In this document: piece by piece, positions 35,330 through 44,776 of the stretch
Position numbering within the stretch: the stretch's first letter is position 1
Layout of the letters: every line of letters begins with the position of its first letter
NCBI GenBank assembly: GCA_902776435.1
Contig: CACYQB010000008.1
Coordinates: 1-64,000 of the forward strand
Direction: 5' to 3'
Origin: an uncultured Bacteroidales bacterium
GTDB lineage: Bacteria > Bacteroidota > Bacteroidia > Bacteroidales > Muribaculaceae
Length of the DNA: 64,000 bases
Notes under the pieces: model-generated
The model's database searches: none
What the model was told of the DNA's origin: nothing
Seen by the model: only the letters and a program-made list of their open reading frames with translations
Program-made: the position numbers and the translations under genes

Positions 35330-38300
35330 TTAATTCTTGCTCTTAGTGCTCTTTACGCCTTTTTTCTTACCATTGTCGGTGCTGGAGTTGGTCGTTGAGC
35401 CCGAGTTACCGCCTTTCCACTTATTGAGGCGCGCATCGATCTCGTTGAAGATTTCCTTCTCCTTACCAGGGTAATTGGTCTTGAGGCTCTGCAAGTACTC
35501 GCGAGCCTGGGTGACGTCACCCTTCTTATAACAAACATCGGCAAGCGTGAGGAAACTCTTAGCCAACCAGTAGCTATGCGGTGTCCCGGCGTTAATGAGC
35601 GCATTGATGGTCTGCTCAGCGCCATTGTAGTTACCCATCTCGTACTGCATGCGCGACAACTCGTAGGAGGCTTGTGCGCCATACTCGCTGTTCACGTCTT
35701 TAATCAGTGTACGGAAAGCAGCCTCAGCATCCTTGGTGTTGCCCATCTGGGCTAACGACATGGCGCGGTCGAGGGTTACTTCCTTCTCTTCGTTGGCGGT
35801 GAGGCCACCACGGTCGAGCAGTGTGCTGGCGATGGACTGTACCTGTTTCCAGTCGCCCATCTGCTTGGCCACGCGCATGGCACCCAACTGAGCCAACGTG
35901 CGGTTGTCCTCACTGGTGGAACGTTCTGCCAGTTCCTGATAACTCTGCAGGGCCTGTTCATACTTGCCCTGACGCGAGAAGATGTCGCTGCGCATGGCGA
36001 GGGCATCCTGGGCGTAAGACGCATCTCCACCGCTCTTGAGCGCCAGGTCAATAGCATTCAAAGCCTCATTGTAGTTACCCTTGATATAGTGATAGCGGGC
36101 AATGTAGTATTGGGCCTTGGCGACATAGGCGCCATTGGGATAGTCCTTGAGGTACTGCTGTATCTTGTCGATAGACGGCTTGTCGCTGATGGCGACCTTC
36201 TCGGCAGCCTCAAACGTGAGCCTCTCCACCTCGTTGATGTCAATCTTGGGCGCATTGGGCACGCTGTTCAGGAACTTACCGAACTCAGCGAGTTGTCCAC
36301 GGTCGGCGTAGATGAGTTTCATGTCTTCGGCAGCGGCCTGGGCCTCATCGCTGGTGGGATATTGACGGATGATCTTCTTGTAAGCCTCGATGGCGGCATC
36401 CTCCTTGTCGATGCTCTTGTTGACCAGCGCGGTCTGCAAGAGTCCCTTACGGGCCTCGACACTGCGGGGATAGCTCTTGAGCAGTTCAGCATAGGTATCA
36501 AGCGCTTCATTGTTCTTGCCGAGCTGCACTTGGGCATTGCCTTTCTCAAGCATAGCCTGGGGAGCGAGATCACTCTTGGGATAGGCCTTGATGAGTTCGT
36601 CCATCTGCTTGATTTCGTCGTTATACTGCTTGTTGAGTCCCATCATCATACCCTTCTGGTACATCGAGTAGTCGCCACTGGTGTTCTTATCCAGTTGCAA
36701 CGCCTGGTCATAGGACGATTGAGCACCGCTGAAATCCCGCAAGTAGTACTGTGCCTGGCCCAAGCCTTGATAAGCACTTGCAGCCAAATCACTGGAAAGT
36801 TTCTTGCTGGCTATAGCGTTCTGGAAGGCCGTCTTGGCTTCAGCATAACGGTTCTGGTTCAAGAGGCTGTAACCCAGATTGTACTGAGCCAGGCCATAGT
36901 TCTCGTCGCTCTTGCTGGCACTCTTGACGTACTCCTGCTGATACTTGGCAGCGTCCTTGTAGTTGCCACTGCGGTACTGCGCCTCGGCCAGCCACAGGCG
37001 GCTCTCGTTGAGCGCGGTCTTGTCATAGTCACCCACGGCGATAGCCTGCTTGAAATAGCCAGCGGCATCCTCAGTGCGGTTGTTTGCAAGCGCCTGCACG
37101 CCCAGGTTGTAGAGCACATTCTGCTTGGCCTTCAACACTTTGGCACCCGGTTTCTTGATGCGGTTGATGCTGGTGAGAGCGCGCTGGTAGTCGGTGGTGC
37201 TCATGTAGGCATCCACCAGATAGCCCTCGACGTTATCTTTGTAACGCGAGTTAGGGTACTCGTTGAGGAAGTCCTCAAACAAGTCGATGCTCTTGTCAAA
37301 CGGAGTGCGTGCGCCCTTGCTCAAGCCGACGGCATAGTTATAATAGGCGGTCTCCTTGACACTGCGGTCATAGTCCATCATGGCAGCCTGCTGGAACGCC
37401 ATGTTAGCGCCATTCAGGTCGTGGAGCTGGCGCTTGGCCTGACCCATGTAGAGATAAGCGCTCTGGGCGAGGGCGTCGCTGCCGTCGGTAACATAGAGCA
37501 TGTCGTTCACGACAGCTTGGTAATTGCCATCGCGGTAATCGAGCACACCCATCGTGTAGGCAGCGGTGCGGTAAGGCTCACCCTCGGGGTTATCGAGGTA
37601 ACGCCTCAAGTAGGTCTTGGCCTCTACATTGTTGTTCAGATGGTAGTAGCTCTCACCCACCAGGCGGTTGAGCTCGGCGTCAAAGTAGTCGTTCATGTGG
37701 GCAGCGAGCAACTGCTTGCCATTGTCGATAACCTGACGGTAGTGCTTCTTGTTATAGTCAATCTGAGTAAGATAGTACTGGGACTGATAACCCAACTCGC
37801 TATCCCTGGGGATGCGCTCAAAGCGCTCCTGGGCGGAATCATAATCCCCCTGGGCATAGTCCAAATAGGCCTTATAGAAGTCGGTTGCGCCGGCATACCT
37901 GCGACTGTTCTCCAGCTCATAGTACTGATGCTCAGCCTCCCGGTAGTTGCCCAAGCGCAGGTTACAGTAGGCACGACGATAGATCAAGTCCTCGTCGCTG
38001 TCAATGTCCAATGAGCGGTTACGCACCAATGAGTAACTCAACAACGCGCTTTCCCACTGCCCACGGTAGAAATAGTAATTACCAATCCTCATCTGGGCAT
38101 CCATGGCGAGGGGTGATGCGGGATACTGTTCAATAAAGTTCACCAGAGCGTCAAGGCTGGACTCCTCGCCGCGCTCAAAGCGGCTCAGAGCGATATAGTA
38201 ATCGGCCTGTTCACGCATCGACGCATCGTTGGGCAACTGCTTCATGTGTTCAAGCTGGTCGATGGCGCCCACATAGTTGCGGGATTCATACATCAGCCTG

Positions 38301-38410
38301 CCGCGTTCCAGATAACCAGCGGCCTCGCTTGACATCACGCCCGGCTGGCCCACAGCAACCACTGGGGCAGCCACAAGCGCAGACAATAAGACTTTCTTAA
38401 TCTTTTTCAT
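35330..38410 (-). CDS. Large exported tetratricopeptide-repeat protein
   Basis: A 1026-residue protein with a signal peptide (VLLSALVAAPVVAVGQ), then continuous TPR-type helical hairpins (units such as AQYNLGYSLLNQNRYAEAKTAF and ALDTYAELLKSYPRSVEARKG) and a Lys/Ser/Thr-rich tail. It is probably periplasmic and anchors or organises a complex. Its partner is likely the downstream barrel protein, a pairing common in Bacteroidales. No catalytic motif is present. Confidence 0.87.
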   Translation of the reverse strand: MKKIKKVLLSALVAAPVVAVGQPGVMSSEAAGYLERGRLMYESRNYVGAIDQLEHMKQLPNDASMREQADYYIALSRFERGEESSLDALVNFIEQYPASPLAMDAQMRIGNYYFYRGQWESALLSYSLVRNRSLDIDSDEDLIYRRAYCNLRLGNYREAEHQYYELENSRRYAGATDFYKAYLDYAQGDYDSAQERFERIPRDSELGYQSQYYLTQIDYNKKHYRQVIDNGKQLLAAHMNDYFDAELNRLVGESYYHLNNNVEAKTYLRRYLDNPEGEPYRTAAYTMGVLDYRDGNYQAVVNDMLYVTDGSDALAQSAYLYMGQAKRQLHDLNGANMAFQQAAMMDYDRSVKETAYYNYAVGLSKGARTPFDKSIDLFEDFLNEYPNSRYKDNVEGYLVDAYMSTTDYQRALTSINRIKKPGAKVLKAKQNVLYNLGVQALANNRTEDAAGYFKQAIAVGDYDKTALNESRLWLAEAQYRSGNYKDAAKYQQEYVKSASKSDENYGLAQYNLGYSLLNQNRYAEAKTAFQNAIASKKLSSDLAASAYQGLGQAQYYLRDFSGAQSSYDQALQLDKNTSGDYSMYQKGMMMGLNKQYNDEIKQMDELIKAYPKSDLAPQAMLEKGNAQVQLGKNNEALDTYAELLKSYPRSVEARKGLLQTALVNKSIDKEDAAIEAYKKIIRQYPTSDEAQAAAEDMKLIYADRGQLAEFGKFLNSVPNAPKIDINEVERLTFEAAEKVAISDKPSIDKIQQYLKDYPNGAYVAKAQYYIARYHYIKGNYNEALNAIDLALKSGGDASYAQDALAMRSDIFSRQGKYEQALQSYQELAERSTSEDNRTLAQLGAMRVAKQMGDWKQVQSIASTLLDRGGLTANEEKEVTLDRAMSLAQMGNTKDAEAAFRTLIKDVNSEYGAQASYELSRMQYEMGNYNGAEQTINALINAGTPHSYWLAKSFLTLADVCYKKGDVTQAREYLQSLKTNYPGKEKEIFNEIDARLNKWKGGNSGSTTNSSTDNGKKKGVKSTKSKN

Positions 38411-38489
38411 ATATCGATATTTAGTTATTTTCCTGATAGTTAGGCCTCCTCAACAGGGAGTGCCATGCCGTTCACATTAATATCAACTG

Positions 38490-38497
38490 CAAATTTA
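38490..38497 (-). promoter_or_regulatory. Promoter -7 box of the TPR-barrel operon
   Basis: The minus strand reads TAAATTTG, 79 bases before the TPR start codon. Confidence 0.4.
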
Positions 38498-38625
38498 ACA
38501 ATAAATTGTCAACCTACCCCATCCGAACTTCTAAAATAATGCTAAAATCGCCTAAAAATATCATAGTCGGGCTGAGTGCGTTAAATGCGGAAAATGAGAA
38601 AAAAGGAAGAAAAAAGGGCAACTTT

Positions 38626-38656
38626 TTTGTCAGTATGCAAAAAATAACTACCTTTG
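38626..38656 (+). promoter_or_regulatory. Promoter of the PpiD-like gene
   Basis: TTTG (38626-38629), 19 bases, then TACCTTTG (38649-38656), a full Bacteroidetes promoter 61 bases before the start codon. Confidence 0.7.
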
Positions 38657-38717
38657 CGTGTTTATTTGGCGAAATGCCCTAAAACAGAGAGAAATAACGT
38701 AATATAAATAATTGTAA

Positions 38718-40790
38718 ATGGCTACATTAGAGAAAATTAGGCAGAGGAAAAAGATCCTTGCCATCGTAATCGGTGCCGCTTTGATTGCTTTTATCATTGA
38801 GGTAGGTATCGAGGCCATCGGTCGTTCCGGTGGTAACAGCGCAGCCGCAAAAGTCGGCAATGAGAAAATTGACATTATGAAGTTCCAACGTCGCGTGGAG
38901 CAAGAAGCCGCTAACGACCAGCAGAACAGCCAAGAGATTGACGGCGCAGTTCGTCAGCAGCAGGTGCTGGACGAGATGATCAACGAGAAACTGCTCGAGC
39001 AGGAGTATGACAAGTTGGGCATCTACGTTAGTGACAACGAGATCAGCCAACTCATGATTGGCAAGAATCCCGCTCCCGCAGTGGTACAGTTTGCTCAGCA
39101 GGTTGGCGCCAAGTCGCCTGCCGACCTCTATGATTTCATCATGAACCCCAGCAAGCAGGGCGTTCAGGAGGCTCAGGTAGCAGAACTGCGCAACCAGTGG
39201 CTCAAACTCAAAGAGGACGTCACCAAACAATACATGTTCGCCAAGCTGCAGAACCTGATGGCAGGTTGTATGCAGGCCAACGATCTGGACCGTGCTCAGA
39301 TCGCCGAGGATGAGGCCATGACCAACGTGGTTACCTTCGCTAAGAAAGACTACGCATCGATTGCCGATGACAAGTATCCCGTGAGCGATGAGGAACTCAA
39401 GGCCGAGTGGCAGAAGATCAAGCCCTTGTTCAAGGTTGACGAGGACGTTCGCACTATCCACTACATTGCTGTGAACATTGATCCCAGTGCAGAGGATATC
39501 GCAGCTGCCAACAAGATTGCTGACGCAGCCTATATCGCCCTGCAGAAGGGTCGTGGCGTCGACTCAGTTCGCCTGTTGGGTACCGTGCAGATCGACACTG
39601 CCAAGATGGTTCAGAAGGATCTTCCTGCTAAGGTTCGTGACTTCTTTGCCAACGCCGAGGTGGGCACCACCCGCCGCGACAGCACCGTGGGCAACCACCA
39701 CGTGATGTACAAGCTTATCAACAAGCAGGTGAGCCTCGACTCAGTTGACCTGGGTTACGTTGTTATCCAAGGTGATGCCAAGACTCAGAAGGCCGTTCTC
39801 GACCAGCTGAACGCCGGCAAGACCCTTGACGACATCAAGAAGGCTTATCCCCAGAAGGCTGACGGCAAGCCGAGCGAGTGGCAGCGCATCTTCAACATGC
39901 CTGACACAATGAAGGCTAAGATTGCCAACGCTACTCCTGGTGTTTACTTCACCTACATGAGCGGCGATCAGGGTGCCACCCTGCTCAAGGTGAACGACAA
40001 GAAGGCTGCCAAGACGTTCTACACGCTGGCAACCATCACCTATGACGCATACGCTAGCACCAAGACCAGCGAGCAGCTGCGTGACAAGTTCCAGGACTTC
40101 CTGAACAAGAACAAGACCATCAAGGACTTTGAGGAGAATGCAGCCAAGGCTGGTTACAATGCCGTTGAGATGATGATCACCCCGAGCACCGCTCAGATTG
40201 GCCGCAGCATGTACGGTCAGGGTGGCATCAAGGAATCCCGCAAGGCCATCAAGTGGGCGTTTGACAACAAGAAAGGTCAGGTTTCGCCCATCTTCAGCGA
40301 CAACAAGGATGTACTGCTTGCAGTTGCCATCGATGACATTTATGAGGACGGCTATCTGCCCTACAACTTCACCCAGGGCAAGGAGATGCTCACCCAGCGC
40401 GTGCGCAACAGCAAGAAGGGTGACGACCTGATGAAGCAGTACCAGGGCAAGGCTAACGACCTGAACGGCTATGCTTCACTCATGGGCGTTAAGGTGGATA
40501 CCGCTAACGTGGTATTCGCTTCTGGCGTGCCCAACATTGAGCCTAAGGTCGTAGGCCGCATCTGCGCTAGCAAGCAGGGTGCCCTCCAGGGTCCTGTTAA
40601 GGGCAACGATGCGATCTACGTTTACCAGATCGTTAAGCAGGAGAAGTCAGAGCGCAAGCCCACTAAGGAAGAGCTCGACAACCGCTATGCACAGACCCGC
40701 GGTGCCCAGAACTTCGCTAACCCGCGCAACATCTATCAGATCCTCACCAAGGCCACCAAGGTGAAGAAGCGCCTCATCGATTTCTTCTAA
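38718..40790 (+). CDS. PpiD/SurA-type periplasmic foldase (peptidylprolyl isomerase)
   Basis: A 690-residue inner-membrane-anchored chaperone. A short cytoplasmic stretch (MATLEKIRQRKKI) is followed by a membrane helix (14-33) and then a SurA_N-like helical domain (VGNEKIDIMKFQRRVEQEA ... LDEMINEKLLEQEYDKLGI). A parvulin-like region follows with weak motifs, and long helical segments. It is expected to help fold outer-membrane proteins leaving the Sec machinery. It is monocistronic, with a strong promoter and a terminator just after it. Confidence 0.88.
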   Translation: MATLEKIRQRKKILAIVIGAALIAFIIEVGIEAIGRSGGNSAAAKVGNEKIDIMKFQRRVEQEAANDQQNSQEIDGAVRQQQVLDEMINEKLLEQEYDKLGIYVSDNEISQLMIGKNPAPAVVQFAQQVGAKSPADLYDFIMNPSKQGVQEAQVAELRNQWLKLKEDVTKQYMFAKLQNLMAGCMQANDLDRAQIAEDEAMTNVVTFAKKDYASIADDKYPVSDEELKAEWQKIKPLFKVDEDVRTIHYIAVNIDPSAEDIAAANKIADAAYIALQKGRGVDSVRLLGTVQIDTAKMVQKDLPAKVRDFFANAEVGTTRRDSTVGNHHVMYKLINKQVSLDSVDLGYVVIQGDAKTQKAVLDQLNAGKTLDDIKKAYPQKADGKPSEWQRIFNMPDTMKAKIANATPGVYFTYMSGDQGATLLKVNDKKAAKTFYTLATITYDAYASTKTSEQLRDKFQDFLNKNKTIKDFEENAAKAGYNAVEMMITPSTAQIGRSMYGQGGIKESRKAIKWAFDNKKGQVSPIFSDNKDVLLAVAIDDIYEDGYLPYNFTQGKEMLTQRVRNSKKGDDLMKQYQGKANDLNGYASLMGVKVDTANVVFASGVPNIEPKVVGRICASKQGALQGPVKGNDAIYVYQIVKQEKSERKPTKEELDNRYAQTRGAQNFANPRNIYQILTKATKVKKRLIDFF

Positions 40791-40812
40791 TTTAGAAAGA
40801 AATGACACATCC

Positions 40813-40851
40813 AAATCCCGCAGGAAATCCTCTTGCGGGATTTGTTTTTTG
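40813..40851 (+). terminator. Rho-independent terminator after the PpiD-like gene
   Basis: AAATCCCGCA (40813-40822) pairs with TGCGGGATTT (40834-40843), followed by GTTTTTTG. Confidence 0.85.
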
Positions 40852-40904
40852 CGGAAAATCACATTTTTATAGATTTGTCAACCCATTAATTCAAAAAAAT
40901 GACC

Positions 40905-40912
40905 TATCTTTG
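40905..40912 (+). promoter_or_regulatory. Promoter -7 box of sufE
   Basis: TATCTTTG, 29 bases before the sufE start codon. Confidence 0.5.
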
Positions 40913-40941
40913 GAGGTTAAACCAAAACATCACTATTTTTC

Positions 40942-41376
40942 ATGTCAACAATCAACGACAGACAAGACGAAATCATTGATGAATTTGAAGGTCTAGATGA
41001 CTGGATGGACCGTTACAGCGTTATCATCGACATGGGTAACGCCATGCCCTCGCTGGACGAGCAATATAAGACGGCCGACAACCTGATTGACGGTTGCCAG
41101 AGCCGCGTGTGGCTGCAAGCCGACTGCATCGACGGCAAAATGCGCTTGCAGGCCGATAGCGACGCCATCATCGTCAAGGGCATCATCTCGATGCTCGTGC
41201 GAGTGCTCGACGGAGCAACTCCCCAAGAGGTGCTTGACGCTGACCTTTACTTCATCGAGCGCATCGGATTGCGCGACCACCTCTCCCCCACCCGCAGCAA
41301 CGGTCTGCTGGCAATGATCAAGCAAATACGTGCTTATGCCATCGCCTTCCAGGCCCGTGACCACGGAGGATGCTGA
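40942..41376 (+). CDS. sufE: SufE family cysteine desulfuration protein
   Basis: SufE accepts sulfane sulfur from the cysteine desulfurase SufS for Fe-S cluster assembly. At 144 residues it has the standard length. The active-site Cys52 lies in LIDGCQSRVWLQA, and the surrounding GLDDWMDRYSVIIDMG and GIISMLVRVLDG blocks match the family. It sits 49 bases upstream of the first POT transporter; the two may be co-transcribed, though the functions are unrelated. No suf operon is nearby. Confidence 0.93.
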   Translation: MSTINDRQDEIIDEFEGLDDWMDRYSVIIDMGNAMPSLDEQYKTADNLIDGCQSRVWLQADCIDGKMRLQADSDAIIVKGIISMLVRVLDGATPQEVLDADLYFIERIGLRDHLSPTRSNGLLAMIKQIRAYAIAFQARDHGGC

Positions 41377-41425
41377 AACGAAATATTAAATTCATTCATA
41401 TATTAACCAATCAACCTAAAAAATT

Positions 41426-43012
41426 ATGTTTAAAAACCATCCCAAGGGTCTAATCCCTGCCGCGTTGAGCAACATGGGCGAACGCTTCGGCTACTACATC
41501 ATGAATGCCGTGCTGCTGTTGTTCCTGTGCTCCAAATTCGGCCTTGACGAGGGCACATCGGGCGCCATCTATAGCGTCTTCTATGCCGGTATTTATGTAT
41601 TAAGCTTAGTCGGCGGTTTCATTGCCGACCGCACCCAGAATTACAAGGGTACTATCCAATGGGGTCTCGTGATCATGGCCATCGGTTATGTGCTGTTGGC
41701 AATCCCCGTTGTTCATTCTGCTGGCAACCACATGTGGCTGCTCGTGTTCACCTGCGTGGCCCTGTTCCTGATTGCCTTCGGTAATGGTCTGTTCAAGGGC
41801 AACCTGCAGGCTATCGTTGGTCAGATGTACGACAACATGGAGGCCGAGGCTGTTGCCCAAGGCAAGTCCGAGGAAGAGATCAAGTCGATCAAAGATCGCC
41901 GCGACTCTGGTTTCCAGATTTTCTACGTATTCATCAACATCGGTGGTCTGATTGCCCCGTTCGTTGCTCCGTTGCTGCGCCAGTGGTGGCTCGGCGTCAA
42001 GGGTATGGTCTATGATGCAGGTCTGCCCGCATTGTGCCACCAGTACCTGAAAGAAGGTGCCAACATGGCTGGCGAGCAGATGACCAACCTCACCGCACTG
42101 ATGGAGAAGGTGAACCAGGGTGGTCTTGACATGAGCAACATGGAAGCCGCCTGCAACAGCTATCTTGAGGTGTTCAACACGGGTGTACACTACAGCTTCA
42201 TCGCTTCGGTGGTTGCCATGTTCATCTCGTTGATCATCTTCATTGCCTTTAAGAGAATCTTCCCGACTCCCGCCAAGAAAGAGGCTGCTGCAGTCGAGGA
42301 ATACACTCCCGAGGAGAAGAGAGCCATGGCCAAGGAGATCAAGCAGCGCATGGCTGCCTTGTTTGCAGTGCTGGGCGTGTGCGTATTCTTCTGGCTGTCG
42401 TTCCACCAGAACGGTCAGTCGCTGTCGGTATTCGCTCGTGACTATGTCATCACCGACAAGATTGCTCCCGAGATCTGGCAGGCAGTGAATCCGTTCTTCG
42501 TAATCGTGCTCACCCCCATCATCATGGCTATCTTCGCCGCATTGGCAAGGAAAGGCAAAGCCATTTCGACACCTCGCAAGATTGTCATCGGTATGGCTAT
42601 TACCGGTCTGGCTTATCTGTTCCTGGTTGTCCTGAGCATGGCTTATGATTATCCCAATGGCGAGGTCTTCCGCGCAATGGGTATTGACCAGCAGGCAGCC
42701 ATGAAGTCTCAGTGGTGGGTACTCATTGCCACCTACTTCTTCCTGACCGTTGCCGAGCTGTTTATCTCTCCGCTGGGTCTGTCGTTCGTATCCAAGATTG
42801 CTCCCAAGCACCTGCAGGGTATTTGCCAGGGTTTGTGGCTGGGCGCTACCGCACTGGGCAACCTGTTCATCTGGATTGGCCCGGTTATGCTCAACAAGAT
42901 GCCCAAGCTGTGGATGTGCTGGGCTGTGTTCCTGGTTATCTGCCTCGTCGCCATGGGCGTCATGTGGGGTATGGTAAGCTGGTTGGAGCGCGTTACCGGC
43001 GAGAAGGAGTAA
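41426..43012 (+). CDS. Proton-dependent oligopeptide transporter (POT/PTR family)
   Basis: A 528-residue inner-membrane protein with about 12-14 helices, importing di- and tripeptides. The first helix carries the POT signature region as SNMGERFGYY; the family's ExxERF motif has Asn at the first Glu position. The FLIAFGNGLFKGNLQAIVGQMY block matches the PTR2 motif. A soluble insertion (about 198-245) separates helices 6 and 7 and contains LTALMEKVNQGGLDM. It is paralogous to the next gene. Confidence 0.92.
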   Translation: MFKNHPKGLIPAALSNMGERFGYYIMNAVLLLFLCSKFGLDEGTSGAIYSVFYAGIYVLSLVGGFIADRTQNYKGTIQWGLVIMAIGYVLLAIPVVHSAGNHMWLLVFTCVALFLIAFGNGLFKGNLQAIVGQMYDNMEAEAVAQGKSEEEIKSIKDRRDSGFQIFYVFINIGGLIAPFVAPLLRQWWLGVKGMVYDAGLPALCHQYLKEGANMAGEQMTNLTALMEKVNQGGLDMSNMEAACNSYLEVFNTGVHYSFIASVVAMFISLIIFIAFKRIFPTPAKKEAAAVEEYTPEEKRAMAKEIKQRMAALFAVLGVCVFFWLSFHQNGQSLSVFARDYVITDKIAPEIWQAVNPFFVIVLTPIIMAIFAALARKGKAISTPRKIVIGMAITGLAYLFLVVLSMAYDYPNGEVFRAMGIDQQAAMKSQWWVLIATYFFLTVAELFISPLGLSFVSKIAPKHLQGICQGLWLGATALGNLFIWIGPVMLNKMPKLWMCWAVFLVICLVAMGVMWGMVSWLERVTGEKE

Positions 43013-43041
43013 TATCCCGAACTACACATTATTAATTAATA

Positions 43042-43086
43042 AGAGAATCTAGAGAATCTAGAACAACTAGATTTTCTAGATTCTCT
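43042..43086. other. Long intergenic hairpin between the two POT genes
   Basis: AGAGAATCTAGAGAATCTAG (43042-43061) faces CTAGATTTTCTAGATTCTCT (43067-43086), a 20-bp stem with one wobble pair and a 5-base loop. It has no T run after it, so it is more likely an mRNA processing or stability element, or a mild attenuator, than a full terminator. Confidence 0.6.
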
Positions 43087-43106
43087 GATAAAAAAGACAT
43101 TGAATT

Positions 43107-44648
43107 ATGTTTGAAGGACAACCTAAAGGACTATTCGCGTTGGCATTGGCCAACACGGGCGAGCGCTTCGGCTACTACACGATGATTGCCGTGTTCGCCC
43201 TCTTCCTCAGGGCCAACTATGGTTTGTCGCCAGCCGTTGCAGGCACCATCTACAGTTCGTTCCTGATGGTCGTGTATTTCCTCCCGTTGATTGGCGGCTG
43301 GATGGCCGACAAGTTCGGCTTCGGCAAGATGGTGACCATCGGTATCATCATCATGTTCCTAGGCTATCTGCTCTTGGCCGTTCCATTGGGCGGCAACACC
43401 TTTGCTCTGATTGTGATGATTGGCGCACTGCTGCTGATTGGCCTGGGTACAGGCCTGTTCAAAGGCAACCTGCAGGTGATGGTGGGTAATCTGTATGACG
43501 ACACCCGCTATGCTGCAAAGCGTGACGCCGGTTTCTCGATTTTCTACATGGCTATCAACATCGGTGCGCTGTTTGCTCCGACGGCAGCTGTGAAAATCAA
43601 GGAGTATGCCGAGACCGTTTGGGGCTTCTCTTCCAACGACGCTTACCACTTCTCGTTTGCTGTGGCATGTGTTTCGCTGGTTCTCTCTATTGCCATCTAC
43701 TACGCCTTCCGCAGCACGTTCCGTCACTGTGAGGGCGGCAAGAAAGTGGCTGCCAAGGACGAGGCCAACACCGTTAAAGAGCCCGAGTTGAGCAAGGACG
43801 AGACCAAGCAGCGCATCATCGCCCTGTGCCTCGTGTTTGCCGTTGTCGTATTCTTCTGGATGGCATTCCACCAGAACGGCTTGTCGCTGACCTTCTTTGC
43901 CGACGAGTTCACCGCCAACACGTCGAGTGGCTTGGAGAGCATGGCCTTTGACGTGTGGAACCTGGTGCTGATTATCTTCATCGTCTATGCAGGTTTCTCG
44001 CTGTTCCAGAGCAAGACGGCTAAGGCCAAATGCATATCGGGCGCTATCATCGTGGCTGCGCTGGGCATCTTGTACTACAAGTACACCCGCACCACTGGCA
44101 GCATCGATATCGCCGCACCGATTTTCCAGCAGTTCAACCCGTTCTATGTCGTTGCACTGACGCCCGTGTCGATGGCCATCTTCAGTTGGTTGGCCAGCAA
44201 GGGCAAGGAACCCTCGGCACCTCGCAAGATTGCTTACGGTATGGTGGTCGCCGCCATCGCCTATGCCATCATGGCATTTGCTTCGGTCGGTCTGCCCATG
44301 CCGCAACAGGCACCCGATGCCAGTGGTAACCTTGTGGGCCAGCATGTGGCTGACGTGACACCCAACCTGTTGATCAGCGTCTATCTGGTGCTGACCTTCG
44401 GTGAACTGTTGCTGTCGCCAATGGGCATCTCGTTCGTCAGCAAGGTGGCTCCTCCCAAGTACAAGGGAGCCATGATGGGTGGTTGGTTCGTATCGACCGC
44501 ACTGGGTAACCAGCTTGTGCTCGTGGGCGGCGCCCTCTGGGGTAAAGTGCCCCTGTGGGTATGCTGGAGCGTCTTCCTGGGCGTCTGTCTCGTGGCCGCC
44601 ATCTTCATGTTCGCCATGATGAAGCGCCTCGAGAAAGTAGCGAAGTAA
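43107..44648 (+). CDS. Proton-dependent oligopeptide transporter (POT/PTR family), second copy
   Basis: A 513-residue paralogue of the preceding gene with the same layout. The first-helix motif is ANTGERFGYY, again Asn in place of the first Glu of ExxERF. The PTR block is LIGLGTGLFKGNLQVMVGNLY. It lies 94 bases downstream, with a 20-bp hairpin between. The two could differ in substrate range or expression. REP element 1 follows its stop. Confidence 0.92.
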   Translation: MFEGQPKGLFALALANTGERFGYYTMIAVFALFLRANYGLSPAVAGTIYSSFLMVVYFLPLIGGWMADKFGFGKMVTIGIIIMFLGYLLLAVPLGGNTFALIVMIGALLLIGLGTGLFKGNLQVMVGNLYDDTRYAAKRDAGFSIFYMAINIGALFAPTAAVKIKEYAETVWGFSSNDAYHFSFAVACVSLVLSIAIYYAFRSTFRHCEGGKKVAAKDEANTVKEPELSKDETKQRIIALCLVFAVVVFFWMAFHQNGLSLTFFADEFTANTSSGLESMAFDVWNLVLIIFIVYAGFSLFQSKTAKAKCISGAIIVAALGILYYKYTRTTGSIDIAAPIFQQFNPFYVVALTPVSMAIFSWLASKGKEPSAPRKIAYGMVVAAIAYAIMAFASVGLPMPQQAPDASGNLVGQHVADVTPNLLISVYLVLTFGELLLSPMGISFVSKVAPPKYKGAMMGGWFVSTALGNQLVLVGGALWGKVPLWVCWSVFLGVCLVAAIFMFAMMKRLEKVAK

Positions 44649-44658
44649 TCAACAATAC

Positions 44659-44760
44659 AGCGAGCCACAGGCTCGCAATATTCCGACAAGCACGGCGGCA
44701 ACGACAGCCGCGACGGCTACAGCGGCTGCCCGTTGGAGTATTGCGAGCCTGTGGCTCGCT
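44659..44760. repeat. REP/REPIN-like element 1, upstream of the RAYT-fusion gene
   Basis: A 102-base element bounded by a perfect 22-base inverted repeat (44659-44680 and 44739-44760), each arm itself palindromic (GCGAGCCACAGGCTCGC). The arms extend imperfectly inward, and the centre GCCGCGACGGC is also self-complementary. Nearly the same interior of about 60 bases recurs at 45773-45873 in the same orientation. It ends 16 bases before the RAYT-fusion start codon. Confidence 0.85.
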
Positions 44761-44776
44761 TTAAAATCAACAAGAC

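Larger units (their letters stand above)
38411..38717. other. Divergent promoter region (TPR and PpiD genes)
   Basis: This gap of about 307 bases holds the minus-strand box TAAATTTG at 38490-38497 for the TPR gene and the plus-strand promoter at 38626-38656. The rest is A/T-rich, with no frame or repeat recognised. Confidence 0.5.

Noticed and set aside
36089-38014. Long open frame (641 codons) on the plus strand opposite the TPR protein gene
   Set aside because: It is the antisense shadow of the TPR gene; the composition (Leu/Val/Ile-rich, no domain) is typical of the reverse of repeated helical coding sequence, and it has no promoter.
41606-42811. 401-codon minus-strand frame opposite the first POT transporter
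   Set aside because: Antisense shadow rich in His/Gln/Glu with no recognisable domain; the plus-strand frame encodes a clear transporter.
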